A stretch of DNA of 64,000 bases, taken from assembly GCA_045130665.1 (NCBI GenBank), contig JBGUQC010000004.1, positions 186,001-250,000 on the forward strand. Direction: 5' to 3'. Positions 26,371 to 34,664 of the stretch are shown one piece after another. How positions within the stretch are numbered: the stretch's first letter is position 1; the number at the start of each line of letters is the position of its first letter. Both the position numbers and the translations under genes were made by a program. The DNA comes from RGIG8124 sp045130665 (GTDB lineage Bacteria > Bacillota > Clostridia > Christensenellales > CAG-917). Under the pieces are notes generated by a model. The model was not told the DNA's origin. It did no database searches and was given only the letters and a program-made list of their open reading frames with translations.

Positions 26371-26521
26371 TCTCTTAAGGGGGGATTATGATAAATCTTT
26401 AGAAATCTAAAGATAAATCCTTTAAAAATTTAATAGATTTTTCCTTTTATATCTTCACTATAACAAACAAAGTGCAACAATCGTGCCACAGGAATAATAA
26501 ATTATTCAAAAAAATTTTAAA

Positions 26522-27289
26522 TTATCTAAAATCGCTCTCAAATATTGCCCATGAATATTGAATCATGTACTCCCCACGATACATTCTTATCGCGTCAGGA
26601 TTACCTCTCTTGTATTCATAAGCATCACAATCAATTTTGTCTATATCAACATAACATTCGTTGTATCTCTTCACAAAAACGTCACTTGCATTAACACTAG
26701 CTAAGGTTGTTTGGATGTCAGCAATTAAATTTCTTAAATGGGATTTGTGATCTTCATCCCAAAGTACAGCGTTTAATTCGTTAATGTTAATTGCAGCTCC
26801 TTCCCTGTCTACTAAATATGCAAATAATTCCTTGGATTTGCTTCTTTGGAATCTTAAAGGTTGGCCATCATAAAATACCTCAAAATTACCAAAGCATTTT
26901 ACCTGGATTTTATGGGTATGTTGTAAAGAAACCTGATATCTAAGGCCTGCAATTTCATCTTTTATCTTACTTTCATTAACTGGTTTTGTTATGTATCCAG
27001 ATGCATGAATTCTGTATGCTTCAAGTGCATAATCGTCATACGCTGTAACAAAAATAACATTAACAAGTGGATTAACTTTTTTAATCTTTTTTGCAAGCTG
27101 TATACCGTTAATTTGAGGCATTTCTATGTCTAAAAAAGCTATATCAAACTTGGTGTTTAAATTCTCTTCATAAGCAAGAACAGGGTTTGTGTATGTGTAA
27201 AATTCACTATCCTCTGGTAGTGCTTTCTTTGCTGCATTTGTTATACGAATTAACTGCAACTCTTCATCATCAACTAGTAAAATTTTCAT
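26522..27289 (-). CDS. Response regulator with BTAD/SARP-like output domain
   Basis: About 255 residues. The receiver domain (1-120) has the acidic pair in LLVDDEE, the phospho-acceptor Asp in IAFLDIEMP and Lys in TKPVN. The C-terminus has an OmpR-like winged helix followed by a short helical segment (FGNFEVFYDGQPLRFQRSKS onwards), as in SARP/BTAD activators, instead of the LytTR domain usual with LytS kinases. The ATG at 27289 is used, with AGGTG upstream; an in-frame GTG directly follows the kinase stop. It is paired with the kinase gene before it. Confidence 0.9.
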   Translation of the reverse strand: MKILLVDDEELQLIRITNAAKKALPEDSEFYTYTNPVLAYEENLNTKFDIAFLDIEMPQINGIQLAKKIKKVNPLVNVIFVTAYDDYALEAYRIHASGYITKPVNESKIKDEIAGLRYQVSLQHTHKIQVKCFGNFEVFYDGQPLRFQRSKSKELFAYLVDREGAAININELNAVLWDEDHKSHLRNLIADIQTTLASVNASDVFVKRYNECYVDIDKIDCDAYEYKRGNPDAIRMYRGEYMIQYSWAIFESDFR

Positions 27290-27295
27290 ATGCAC

Positions 27296-28558
27296 CTACT
27301 TTGCAAAAGTTACAATAACCTCTGTTCCTTCATTAATAACACTATTTACAGAAATGTCTCCATGACACATAGTGTCAATTCTGTATTTAATATTGTTTAA
27401 TCCAAAGTGTTGGTTGTTGGTGAAGTCTACATCTTCAATATTGAATCCTACACCGTCATCCTTTATGTCTACAACATAATAGTTGTTATTTTCATATGTT
27501 TTAATGATTAATGTACCACCCTCTATCTTCTTTAGTATACCATGTTTAATTGCATTCTCAACAATAGGTTGTATACAAAGTGGTGGTATAGAGAAATCTT
27601 CCACTTGAATGTCATAAATGACATTAATTCTGTCTTTGAAACGCATTTGCTCTAAAGCAATATATGTCTTAATGTGCTTAAGCTCGTCTTTAAAGTCTAT
27701 TAGCTTTGTAGCTGTAAGTGAAGATAAATTGTGTCTTAAATACTCGGTAAATCTATCAAGGGCTTCTTGCGCCTTGTCTGGATCTATAGTAATAAGGGTT
27801 GAAATTGCAGATAATGAATTGTAGATAAAATGTGGCTGAATTTGAGATAGCATTAACTTAATCTGCGCTTCCTTGTTCTTCTCTTCTTCTCTAGTTAAAG
27901 CAATATTCTTTTGTACGTTTAAGAATAAGAATAATACCTCAACAGCAAATATAATGGATAAATACGCTATAGCGTATCCTTTAAATGCATTTTGTAAAAA
28001 TATTGCAATTAGTGGTAAAACACAATAAGTTGCAAATGCTGTTTTTTCACGCAAATTTAGTTTCTTGTTAAATACCGTCACAACAAATACAATTACAAAC
28101 ATAACAAGTTGATATCCTTGTGAGATAATCATTGTCTTTGCTCTTATATATTCCCCATCACTTGCAGTAAAGAAAATTCCTGTGAAGATATTTACAATAT
28201 CTAGTATTATAAAACTGAAGAATAAAGATATATTCAAAATAGATAATGCTTTAATTGTTTTGGTTTCTAAATCTACATAATTAAGCATGTATCTAAACAA
28301 CAATAATACTTCTAAATTGTTCATAATGTAGAAGATTGTGTAGAATGCAATGACATAAGCATTGCTAGTATAAACTGTCTTAATGGCTGTAAATGTTAAA
28401 TATGTGGCAAAGTGTATAGATGTAAAAATTAGGAAATCTAAGAGTAATCTTTCATCTTTTCTTCTCTCTTTTTTAATCAAAATGTTAATGATATGTAACA
28501 AGAATATAACAATTCCTATGGTACATACAGACATATTAAAAACAACATTATAACCCAT
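27296..28558 (-). CDS. LytS-type sensor histidine kinase
   Basis: A 420-residue membrane kinase. Six or seven N-terminal hydrophobic segments (about residues 5-210) precede the His_kinase domain, with the phospho-accepting His in QIQPHFIYNSL near residue 243. The ATP-binding domain has PIVENAIKHG and DDGVGF. No separate extracellular sensor is seen, so the signal is probably sensed in the membrane. It is cotranscribed with the response regulator from a promoter about 30 bases upstream. Confidence 0.93.
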   Translation of the reverse strand: MGYNVVFNMSVCTIGIVIFLLHIINILIKKERRKDERLLLDFLIFTSIHFATYLTFTAIKTVYTSNAYVIAFYTIFYIMNNLEVLLLFRYMLNYVDLETKTIKALSILNISLFFSFIILDIVNIFTGIFFTASDGEYIRAKTMIISQGYQLVMFVIVFVVTVFNKKLNLREKTAFATYCVLPLIAIFLQNAFKGYAIAYLSIIFAVEVLFLFLNVQKNIALTREEEKNKEAQIKLMLSQIQPHFIYNSLSAISTLITIDPDKAQEALDRFTEYLRHNLSSLTATKLIDFKDELKHIKTYIALEQMRFKDRINVIYDIQVEDFSIPPLCIQPIVENAIKHGILKKIEGGTLIIKTYENNNYYVVDIKDDGVGFNIEDVDFTNNQHFGLNNIKYRIDTMCHGDISVNSVINEGTEVIVTFAK

Positions 28559-28587
28559 CTTCTACCCTTCTAGCTTCTAATAAAATA

Positions 28588-28617
28588 ATTATAAAATATT
28601 TCTAACCTTATTTTCAA
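28588..28617 (-). promoter_or_regulatory. Promoter of the two-component operon
   Basis: Minus-strand TTGAAA (-35) and TATAAT (-10) with an 18-base spacer, ending 30 bases before the kinase ATG. Confidence 0.7.
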
Positions 28618-28627
28618 TAAATAATAA

Positions 28628-28660
28628 AAAAACCACCTATTTCTAGATGGATTTTTTTTA
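28628..28660. terminator. Terminator with 20-bp core repeated at 29417
   Basis: The core CCACCTATTTCTAGATGGAT folds as a short stem with A- and T-runs outside, usable in both directions. It follows the LRR gene. The identical 20-base core recurs at 29417-29436 after tRNA-Leu(GAG). Confidence 0.7.
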
Positions 28661-28676
28661 ACTATTTTAAATGCTT

Positions 28677-29327
28677 TTATTCTTCAACAACTGGAATTTG
28701 TATAAGATTACAGAATTTAATAATATTCTTATTTGATGTATGAACAGTACAAGATTTATCTATAGATGTGAACCCTATTTTTAGAACACTATTTGGAATT
28801 GTAATGCTTGTTAAGAATGTACAGCCACTAAATGCACCTTCAGCAATCTTTTTAACACCATCTTCAATAACTACATTCGTTAAAGATGTACAACCACTAA
28901 ATGCACCTAATCCTATGACCTTAACACTACCTGGAATTGTAATACTCTCTATAGATGAACAATTTTGGAATGCAAATTTATCTAATACCTTTACACTATC
29001 TGGAATAACCACATCTACTAAAGATGAACAACCTGCAAAAGCTGAATGTCCTATTGTTTTTACACTATTTGGAATAGAAACACTCTCTAAAGTTGTTAAG
29101 CAAGGGAAAGCCTCTTTACCTATTACTTTTAATCCATCTGAAATTTTTAAATTCTTTACTGCATCACAATTAAGTAAGGCAAATTTTTTAACTGTTTTAA
29201 CATTGCCGGATATTGTAATATCACTTAGTGTATCTTTAGACCATTCTTTGCCACAGACTGGACACTTCCCAGAACCAATTTCTACATCTGCACCACAAGT
29301 TGGACATTTAATTAAAATATCTTTCAT
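28677..29327 (-). CDS. Zinc-ribbon plus BspA-like leucine-rich repeat protein
   Basis: A 216-residue protein. An N-terminal zinc ribbon (CPTC and CPVC, residues 8-24) is followed by six LRR_5 repeats of about 23 residues with the I-P-x-S-V-K-x-I-x-x-x-A-F-x-x-C pattern typical of BspA-like proteins. There is no signal peptide or anchor, so despite the surface-type repeats it is probably cytoplasmic. The ATG has GGGAG upstream. Function unknown; LRR sheets usually bind protein partners. Confidence 0.82.
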   Translation of the reverse strand: MKDILIKCPTCGADVEIGSGKCPVCGKEWSKDTLSDITISGNVKTVKKFALLNCDAVKNLKISDGLKVIGKEAFPCLTTLESVSIPNSVKTIGHSAFAGCSSLVDVVIPDSVKVLDKFAFQNCSSIESITIPGSVKVIGLGAFSGCTSLTNVVIEDGVKKIAEGAFSGCTFLTSITIPNSVLKIGFTSIDKSCTVHTSNKNIIKFCNLIQIPVVEE

Positions 29328-29411
29328 AATAACTTATTACTCCCTCAAAATATTATTTTTATAATATAATTCTACTTTCTTTTATTATCTTAATGCAAGA
29401 TAGGAAATAAA

Positions 29412-29437
29412 AAATCCACCTATTTCTAGATGGATCT
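29412..29437 (-). terminator. Terminator of tRNA-Leu(GAG), second copy of the 20-bp core
   Basis: On the minus strand, ATCCATCT and AGGTGGAT arms are followed by TTTTTTA directly after the tRNA CCA. Its 20-base core is identical to that at 28633-28652. Confidence 0.8.
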
Positions 29438-29440
29438 TTT

Positions 29441-29524
29441 TGGTGCGGTCACCGGGACTTGAACCCGGAAGTCTAGGACATACGCCCCTCAAACGTACGC
29501 GTTTGCCAGTTCCGCCATGACCGC
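29441..29524 (-). tRNA. tRNA-Leu(GAG)
   Basis: An 84-base cloverleaf. The acceptor GCGGTCA pairs with TGACCGC, followed by A and an encoded CCA. The seven-base loop TTGAGGG gives anticodon GAG, closed by a TACGT/GCGTA stem. The long variable arm is that of a class II tRNA, and GGTTCAAGTCC is the T-arm. It has its own promoter at 29535-29564 and a terminator directly after. Confidence 0.95.
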
Positions 29525-29534
29525 TTGCCCGTGT

Positions 29535-29564
29535 ATTATAATTCTTTAATTTATTAATAGTCAA
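29535..29564 (-). promoter_or_regulatory. Promoter of tRNA-Leu(GAG)
   Basis: Minus-strand TTGACT and TATAAT with an 18-base spacer; the tRNA begins about ten bases after the -10. Confidence 0.8.
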
Positions 29565-29592
29565 GAACAAATCTAAATTTTCACTCCCTTGT

Positions 29593-29622
29593 TTGACTTT
29601 CAAATAAAATAACCCATATACT
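29593..29622 (+). promoter_or_regulatory. Promoter of the plus-strand membrane protein gene
   Basis: TTGACT (-35) and TATACT (-10) with an 18-base spacer; the ATG at 29645 follows an AAAGGAG site. Confidence 0.7.
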
Positions 29623-29644
29623 TACTATATAAAAGGAGCAAATA

Positions 29645-30334
29645 ATGCAAACAATAGCAATTTTTGAAAAACCAGATAGAATATCTAATAAAAAAGTCCA
29701 TGATATCCTCGTTGGAATATTGACTTTTATTCTTGCTCCTGTTGTAAATATTGCAGTTATAAACTCTGGTAAAGAAAGCGCTCTTTATAATTCCCTATCT
29801 AGACTTGCTTGGCCAGAAGGTTTGTTATGGCTTATCTATATTTGGGGTTTAATTAACACATCAATATTTTTATATGTCACTATTCTTATTAATAAGTCCG
29901 CAGGTTATAACAAGAAATGGAGAAAAGCATTTATCGCTATTCCTCTCGTTTCCCTATTCCTTATGACTGTTGGTATTTCAATACCATCCTATGGGGATCG
30001 TGGGGATTACTATAATATGCTTAGAACTATCCACACTTCTATTTCTTGTGTTGGATTCTTTGGTTTCTTTGTAGCTATCTTAATAATAATGGGTACATTG
30101 TGGACTAAATATAAAAAGCAAGCTTTGATATTATCTCTGCTTGCTGCATTTACTGTAATTATAGGAGTATTCTCCTTGACTTGTATTTATGATCCTGCAT
30201 CTTATTGCACTATATCTGCACCAGCACAAATCATTATCTTCTGTATGTATCATGTAGATGTAGGTATAACTTACTACACTTTATCTTTAAAAGATAAAAA
30301 AGATGAGGACGAAGAATATAATACCTTCGCTTAA
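29645..30334 (+). CDS. Multi-spanning membrane protein (DUF998-like)
   Basis: A 229-residue protein with about six membrane helices between residues 22 and 215 and a short acidic tail. The layout and the helix with conserved Arg and Tyr near MLRTIHTSISCVGFF resemble DUF998-type integral membrane proteins, but I am not certain of the family. It is a single gene facing away from tRNA-Leu; its end overlaps the opposite-strand coiled-coil gene by four bases. Function unknown. Confidence 0.6.
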   Translation: MQTIAIFEKPDRISNKKVHDILVGILTFILAPVVNIAVINSGKESALYNSLSRLAWPEGLLWLIYIWGLINTSIFLYVTILINKSAGYNKKWRKAFIAIPLVSLFLMTVGISIPSYGDRGDYYNMLRTIHTSISCVGFFGFFVAILIIMGTLWTKYKKQALILSLLAAFTVIIGVFSLTCIYDPASYCTISAPAQIIIFCMYHVDVGITYYTLSLKDKKDEDEEYNTFA

Positions 30335-30777
30335 TCCTCAATTAGTTTTCTCTTTTTGTCGTTAATGAGGCTAATACTGTCTGCAAGTACTTTCTCTACA
30401 TTTTCTAAGATTTGGTATGAAAGCGCACGGGATTCATAATCCTTTCTTCTGTAATTCTCCTCTGCTTCCTCTCTCATGGCTCTTGCATCTTCTGTTGCTT
30501 GCTTAATTATCTCTGTTTGAGATATGGCTAGTCTTGCCTTTTCATTTGCATCTGCCATAACACCATCTGCATATCCTTTAGCATCAGATAAAATCTTCTC
30601 TTCATTCTCTTTAATGCCTCTTGCCTCGTTAATAACTTGAGGTAAAGAATTTCTCATTCTAGAAATTAATTCAAGCAATCTGTTCTTGTCCATCATGATG
30701 TCAGATGAGAATGTTGCTTTCTTGGCTTTATGTACCTCAGTTTCTAATTCGTTTAATAACATGTCTAGTGTATCCAT
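30331..30777 (-). CDS. Coiled-coil protein (V-type ATPase subunit H-like / DivIVA-like)
   Basis: A 148-residue, almost entirely helical protein rich in Ala, Glu, Arg and Lys, with long heptad stretches (about residues 50-125) like ATP synthase b/H stalk subunits or DivIVA-type scaffolds. No membrane segment. In many Clostridia a gene of this type follows coaD, and here it follows the RsmD-CoaD fusion by three bases. The role is unknown; the ATPase label common for such genes reflects low-complexity similarity only. Confidence 0.6.
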   Translation of the reverse strand: MDTLDMLLNELETEVHKAKKATFSSDIMMDKNRLLELISRMRNSLPQVINEARGIKENEEKILSDAKGYADGVMADANEKARLAISQTEIIKQATEDARAMREEAEENYRRKDYESRALSYQILENVEKVLADSISLINDKKRKLIED

Positions 30778-30779
30778 AA

Positions 30780-31796
30780 TTACTTCCTTTCCATTATGTT
30801 CTTAATTGTCTCTATTGCAGATGGAACTATTCCATCATAAATTCCCTTTTGTATATTTTCTCTGGATTCAGTAGATGAAAACTTCTTCATTGGCTCTGGT
30901 ACATCTATAAACACAGTCTTAGCACCACCATGCTCTAAATTGTACTTCTCCATCTCTTTCTCATATGATGCATCCTTTTCATTTCTAATGGCTCTAATAA
31001 GCGCTTTGGCTCTAAGCTCATTATATACCTCTACAGCATCTTTTTCAGAGAATATAACTTGTACTCTTTTTGCCTTTTTCCCTAATTCTAATAGGCTCTT
31101 TTCAATTATTTGCACCCTTTCATCTGGGCTAAATAAATACTTCTTTTCTGGGTTAATTAAACACGCAACATATACTTTGTCATAGTGCTCTAGTGCGCCT
31201 TCTAATATCGCTAAATGTCCTCTTGTAAATGGGTCAAAAGAACCAGTCATTATACCCACACTTACCTTGTATATGAAGTTGAATGTAATGTTCCCCATTT
31301 CTTTTTCTTTGTTAACATAATTGCCAGGTAAGTTAATATTTAACTTCTCCTTTGTATCATGCTCGAAGCAAAGAACACCGTCTTCTTCTAGTAAATCATT
31401 CTCTATAATATATCTAACAGCTCTTGGCCCTAGCTCACAATGATATGGTGCATCTATAAAGATAACATCAAAAGGATTTCTCTGAGATTGCAAGAATAAG
31501 GAATAGTCTGCCTTAACAACCTTTATATTCCCCTCCATCTTGCTTAAATTCTTATTTATAAGCGCAATAGAATCTGGATGGTTGTCAACAAAGACTACCT
31601 CATCTGCTCCTCTGGATAATGCTTCAATACCTAAATTACCAGTACCAGCAAATAAATCTAATACCCTGGCACCTTCTAGGTATCCTTGGATTATGTTGAA
31701 AACAGTTTCCTTAATTCTGTCCATTGTAGGACGGATTCTGTCATCCTTAGGAATGTTTATAACCCTTCCTCTGTATTTTCCAGCAATAACCCTCAT
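30780..31796 (-). CDS. rsmD-coaD: Fusion of 16S rRNA methyltransferase RsmD and phosphopantetheine adenylyltransferase CoaD
   Basis: A 338-residue bifunctional protein in one frame. Residues 1-177 are RsmD (16S rRNA guanine-N2 methylation at G966): RVIAGKYRGR opening, SAM site DLFAGTGNLG (about 47-56) and catalytic motif D115-A-P-Y118, where the usual sequence is D-P-P-Y. From residue about 178 CoaD follows (ATP plus 4'-phosphopantetheine gives dephospho-CoA): GSFDPFTRGH (185-194) with the nucleotidyltransferase GH, and an SSTESR end motif. In most Firmicutes these are adjacent genes; here no stop separates them. It overlaps the 5-formyl-THF cyclo-ligase stop by four bases. Confidence 0.9.
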   Translation of the reverse strand: MRVIAGKYRGRVINIPKDDRIRPTMDRIKETVFNIIQGYLEGARVLDLFAGTGNLGIEALSRGADEVVFVDNHPDSIALINKNLSKMEGNIKVVKADYSLFLQSQRNPFDVIFIDAPYHCELGPRAVRYIIENDLLEEDGVLCFEHDTKEKLNINLPGNYVNKEKEMGNITFNFIYKVSVGIMTGSFDPFTRGHLAILEGALEHYDKVYVACLINPEKKYLFSPDERVQIIEKSLLELGKKAKRVQVIFSEKDAVEVYNELRAKALIRAIRNEKDASYEKEMEKYNLEHGGAKTVFIDVPEPMKKFSSTESRENIQKGIYDGIVPSAIETIKNIMERK

Positions 31797-32380
31797 TCCA
31801 TGTCTCCTAACATATCATTGTCAATTATTACACCATCGTTGAAAATTACTCTCTTTTCAGTAATGATCATGTCCATCTTAACGTCATGAGGTTCAATTGG
31901 TATCTTATCAAACCCTTGTACATCAAAGGCTATACCAATCTTCTTGCATGGATAGTCCACAAAGAAGTTGTCGTAAAACGCTTTTCCCTTGCCTAATCTG
32001 TTCAATTCATTGTCAAAAGCAAGTAATGGCGTTATAGACAAGTCTATAAATGGAGCTACATGCCCTTTTGCAGGCGTTAAAATGCCGTAAGAATCCTTTC
32101 CAAAGTCAGTGTAAGGTGAAATTATTATTGGCTTCATAGAACCGTCTGTGTAGATTTTAGGGACGCATACGGTCTTTTCAAGTGCTAAACATAGACCAAT
32201 TAAATCATATGTGCTTGGTTCACAATCTAAATTCATGTAAATGCAAATAGTTTTTGCACTCTTAAATACCTTGCTAGATATTAACTCGTCTATTATTGCT
32301 TGCGATGCCCATTCTTTCTGAGATTGGGATAGCTTTCTTATAGCTTCCCAAGCTTTAGCCCTACACTCACTTTTGTTCAT
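31793..32380 (-). CDS. 5-formyltetrahydrofolate cyclo-ligase
   Basis: A 195-residue enzyme converting 5-formyl-THF to methenyl-THF with ATP. The YgfA/MTHFS fold is recognisable by the N-terminal basic helix, VPKIYTDGSM, and the C-terminal block TPLLAFDNELNRLGKGKAFYD, which carries the conserved G-x-G-K-G-x-Y/F-D substrate site. It recycles folate. Start and stop overlap both neighbours, so it is in the middle of a coupled operon. Confidence 0.92.
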   Translation of the reverse strand: MNKSECRAKAWEAIRKLSQSQKEWASQAIIDELISSKVFKSAKTICIYMNLDCEPSTYDLIGLCLALEKTVCVPKIYTDGSMKPIIISPYTDFGKDSYGILTPAKGHVAPFIDLSITPLLAFDNELNRLGKGKAFYDNFFVDYPCKKIGIAFDVQGFDKIPIEPHDVKMDMIITEKRVIFNDGVIIDNDMLGDME

Positions 32381-32763
32381 TACTTAAGTAATTCCTCTGC
32401 TTCTTTAATTTTTTCTGTCTTTATAAGTATTAGTGCTTTGCCACTATCCTTTGAGTATGAATATACGTACTCAATGTCAATGTTGTTTTGTGCAAGCTTG
32501 TCTAATACTTTTGCTAAATCCCCTGCTTCATTTTGAACTTCAACACCAACTAAACTTGTTAATGTGGAAAGAAAACCCTTTGAAGATAAAATCTTTTGAG
32601 CTTTTTCATTGTCTGAAGTGAGCATTCTTACAATGCCATACTCTGTTGTATCTGCAATATTTAAACTTTCAATGTTGATACCTGCATCACCTAATGTCTT
32701 AACAATTGGTAATAATTTGCCTACATCATTTTGTGAATATACTGCTAATTGATTAATAATCAT
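32380..32763 (-). CDS. Tandem ACT-domain protein
   Basis: A 127-residue protein made of two ACT repeats (about 1-65 and 66-127): INQLAVYSQNDVGKL and VGVEVQNEAGDLAKVL each begin a beta-alpha-beta-beta-alpha-beta unit with the ligand-binding Gly/Asp turn. Such stand-alone ACT proteins commonly accompany iorAB and paaK and are thought to sense an amino acid. Here it follows paaK by 13 bases, so a role in controlling aromatic amino acid breakdown is likely. Strong AGGAGGG site. Confidence 0.88.
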   Translation of the reverse strand: MIINQLAVYSQNDVGKLLPIVKTLGDAGINIESLNIADTTEYGIVRMLTSDNEKAQKILSSKGFLSTLTSLVGVEVQNEAGDLAKVLDKLAQNNIDIEYVYSYSKDSGKALILIKTEKIKEAEELLK

Positions 32764-32776
32764 TGTCTCTCCCTCC

Positions 32777-34087
32777 TTAGTCTAGTTTTCTGTTGTCTAT
32801 AGTTCTCTTTGTTTTGCCCTCGGATAAAGGAACTTCACCTGGTGCACAAAGTGTAATTTTTGCTGCAATACCAATTGCACTTGTAACTTCGTGGTCTACC
32901 TTCTTTCTAAGCTTTTCAACATCCTTAATTTGGTCACTGAAGTAATCTGGATTCATCTCAACTTTAATCTCAAGTGTGTCTAAGATTCCAACTCTATCTA
33001 CAACTAATAAATAGTGTGAACCATTTAACTCTTCTATCTTTGTTAAAGCACTCTCAATTTGAGATGGGAATACGTTAACACCACGGATAATAAGCATATC
33101 GTCTGTTCTTCCAGTTACTCTGCTCATTCTACAAAGTGTTCTTCCACAAATTGGACAAACCTCATGTGTAATGGAACAAAGATCTCTTGTTCTGTATCTA
33201 ATGAGTGGTAAGCCTTGCTTTCTAAGTGTTGTAAATACTAATTCACCTTTAACACCATCTGGTACTGGCTCAAGTGTGTCTGGATCTAAAACTTCTGGGT
33301 AGAATAAGTCTTCTTCAACGTGCATATCCTCACCACCACAGTTCATAGAAACACCAGGACCACTAATCTCACTAAGACCATAAATATCATATGCCTTAAG
33401 GTGTAATTTTTCCTCGATTTGCTCTTTCATACCTTGTGTCCAAGGTTCTGCTCCAAATACACCAACTCTTAGTTTAAAGTCTTCTATGTTGTATTCATCG
33501 CTCTTTTCTATAGCTTCTGCGAGGAACATTGCATAAGATGGAGTACAGCAAAGTACTGTTGCACCAAGGTCTCTCATTAACTGTAATTGTCTGTTTGTAT
33601 TACCTGTAGAACAAGGTATTACAGCACAACCCATTAACTCTCCACCATAGTGTGCACCAAGACCACCTGTAAATAATCCGTAACCATAAGAAATGTGTAA
33701 GATGTCATTCTTTGTTACGCCTGCAATTGCTAGAGATCTTGCAAATGCTTCTGTCCAGTCATCTAAGTCTCTTTGTGTTAAAGCAACAACTGTAAGCTTT
33801 CCTGTTGTGCCTGAACTTGCATGAATTCTTACAATATCAGACATAGGAGATGCAACGAATCCGTATGGATAACTTGCTCTTAAGTCGTGCTTTGTTGTGA
33901 ATGGTAACTTTGTGATGTCAGCAATAGACTTAATGTCTTCTGGCTTCACTCCTGCTTCATCCATCTTTTGTCTGTACAAAGCTTGGTTTTCGTAAACATA
34001 TTTAATTTCGGCCACAAGTCTTTCACTTTGTAGTTTGGTCATGTCTTCTCTAGACATAGTTTCAATTTCTTTTCTGAAATATTCCAT
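32777..34087 (-). CDS. paaK: Phenylacetate-CoA ligase
   Basis: A 436-residue adenylate-forming enzyme. AMP-binding motifs are SSGTTGKLT (about residues 90-100) and YGLSEISGPG (about 235), and a C-terminal lid with RGVNVFPSQIE. It interconverts arylacetate and arylacetyl-CoA. Directly after iorAB it probably works in reverse, making ATP from arylacetyl-CoA produced by the oxidoreductase, as in amino-acid-fermenting anaerobes. Family is certain; direction is inferred. Confidence 0.93.
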   Translation of the reverse strand: MEYFRKEIETMSREDMTKLQSERLVAEIKYVYENQALYRQKMDEAGVKPEDIKSIADITKLPFTTKHDLRASYPYGFVASPMSDIVRIHASSGTTGKLTVVALTQRDLDDWTEAFARSLAIAGVTKNDILHISYGYGLFTGGLGAHYGGELMGCAVIPCSTGNTNRQLQLMRDLGATVLCCTPSYAMFLAEAIEKSDEYNIEDFKLRVGVFGAEPWTQGMKEQIEEKLHLKAYDIYGLSEISGPGVSMNCGGEDMHVEEDLFYPEVLDPDTLEPVPDGVKGELVFTTLRKQGLPLIRYRTRDLCSITHEVCPICGRTLCRMSRVTGRTDDMLIIRGVNVFPSQIESALTKIEELNGSHYLLVVDRVGILDTLEIKVEMNPDYFSDQIKDVEKLRKKVDHEVTSAIGIAAKITLCAPGEVPLSEGKTKRTIDNRKLD

Positions 34088-34097
34088 TTTTGCTCCT

Positions 34098-34664
34098 TTA
34101 TAAATTGTAGCCTCTTTCTAATGCCTTTCTGTTGAGTTCGTATAAGGCTGGTTTTATTGTCTTTTTAAGTGCACTGTCTATCTCTTCGAAAGATAATCCT
34201 AATTGCTTTGCAAGTGCGCCAATCATGATAACGTTTACGCACTTAACTGAACCAATCTCGTTTGCAATGTCTAATGCATCAACTGCAACTACGTTGCATC
34301 TTGCTTTTAGTTCATCAATAATGTTGTTTGGATACTCTCTTGCGCCAATAATAACTGGCATAGGCATAATCTTTTGTGTGTTAACAACAATTACGCCACC
34401 TTTTTTAAGATAGTTTGTGTATCTAATAGCTTCTAATTGCTCGAAAGCTAATATAATGTCTGCATCGTTTAATCCAATGATAGGAGATAATACCTTGTCT
34501 GCAATCTTAACATTGGTTACAACAGATCCTCCTCTTTGAGACATACCATGTACTTCACTTAACTTACAATCTAAATTCTTGTCTACTGCAAGTTGTCCTA
34601 AAATTCTAGATGCTAATAATGTTCCTTGGCCTCCAACGCCAACAATTAATATATTCTTATTCAT
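34098..34664 (-). CDS. iorB: Indolepyruvate:ferredoxin oxidoreductase beta subunit
   Basis: A 188-residue gamma-domain subunit of the 2-oxoacid:ferredoxin oxidoreductase family, with the GVGGQGTLLASRIL opening and the SQRGGSV motif that closes over the active site. With IorA it oxidises arylpyruvates to arylacetyl-CoA with reduction of ferredoxin. Its start is joined to the iorA stop, giving coupled translation. Confidence 0.95.
   Translation of the reverse strand: MNKNILIVGVGGQGTLLASRILGQLAVDKNLDCKLSEVHGMSQRGGSVVTNVKIADKVLSPIIGLNDADIILAFEQLEAIRYTNYLKKGGVIVVNTQKIMPMPVIIGAREYPNNIIDELKARCNVVAVDALDIANEIGSVKCVNVIMIGALAKQLGLSFEEIDSALKKTIKPALYELNRKALERGYNL

Noticed and set aside
28768..29364. 198-codon plus-strand frame over the LRR gene
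   Set aside because: It is a by-product of the regular LRR codon repeats on the opposite strand; no start signal or family resemblance.
29441..29524. tRNA-Leu(GAG) as attachment site of the conjugative element
   Set aside because: No integrase or repeated tRNA 3' end was seen next to the element, which lies over 14 kb away.
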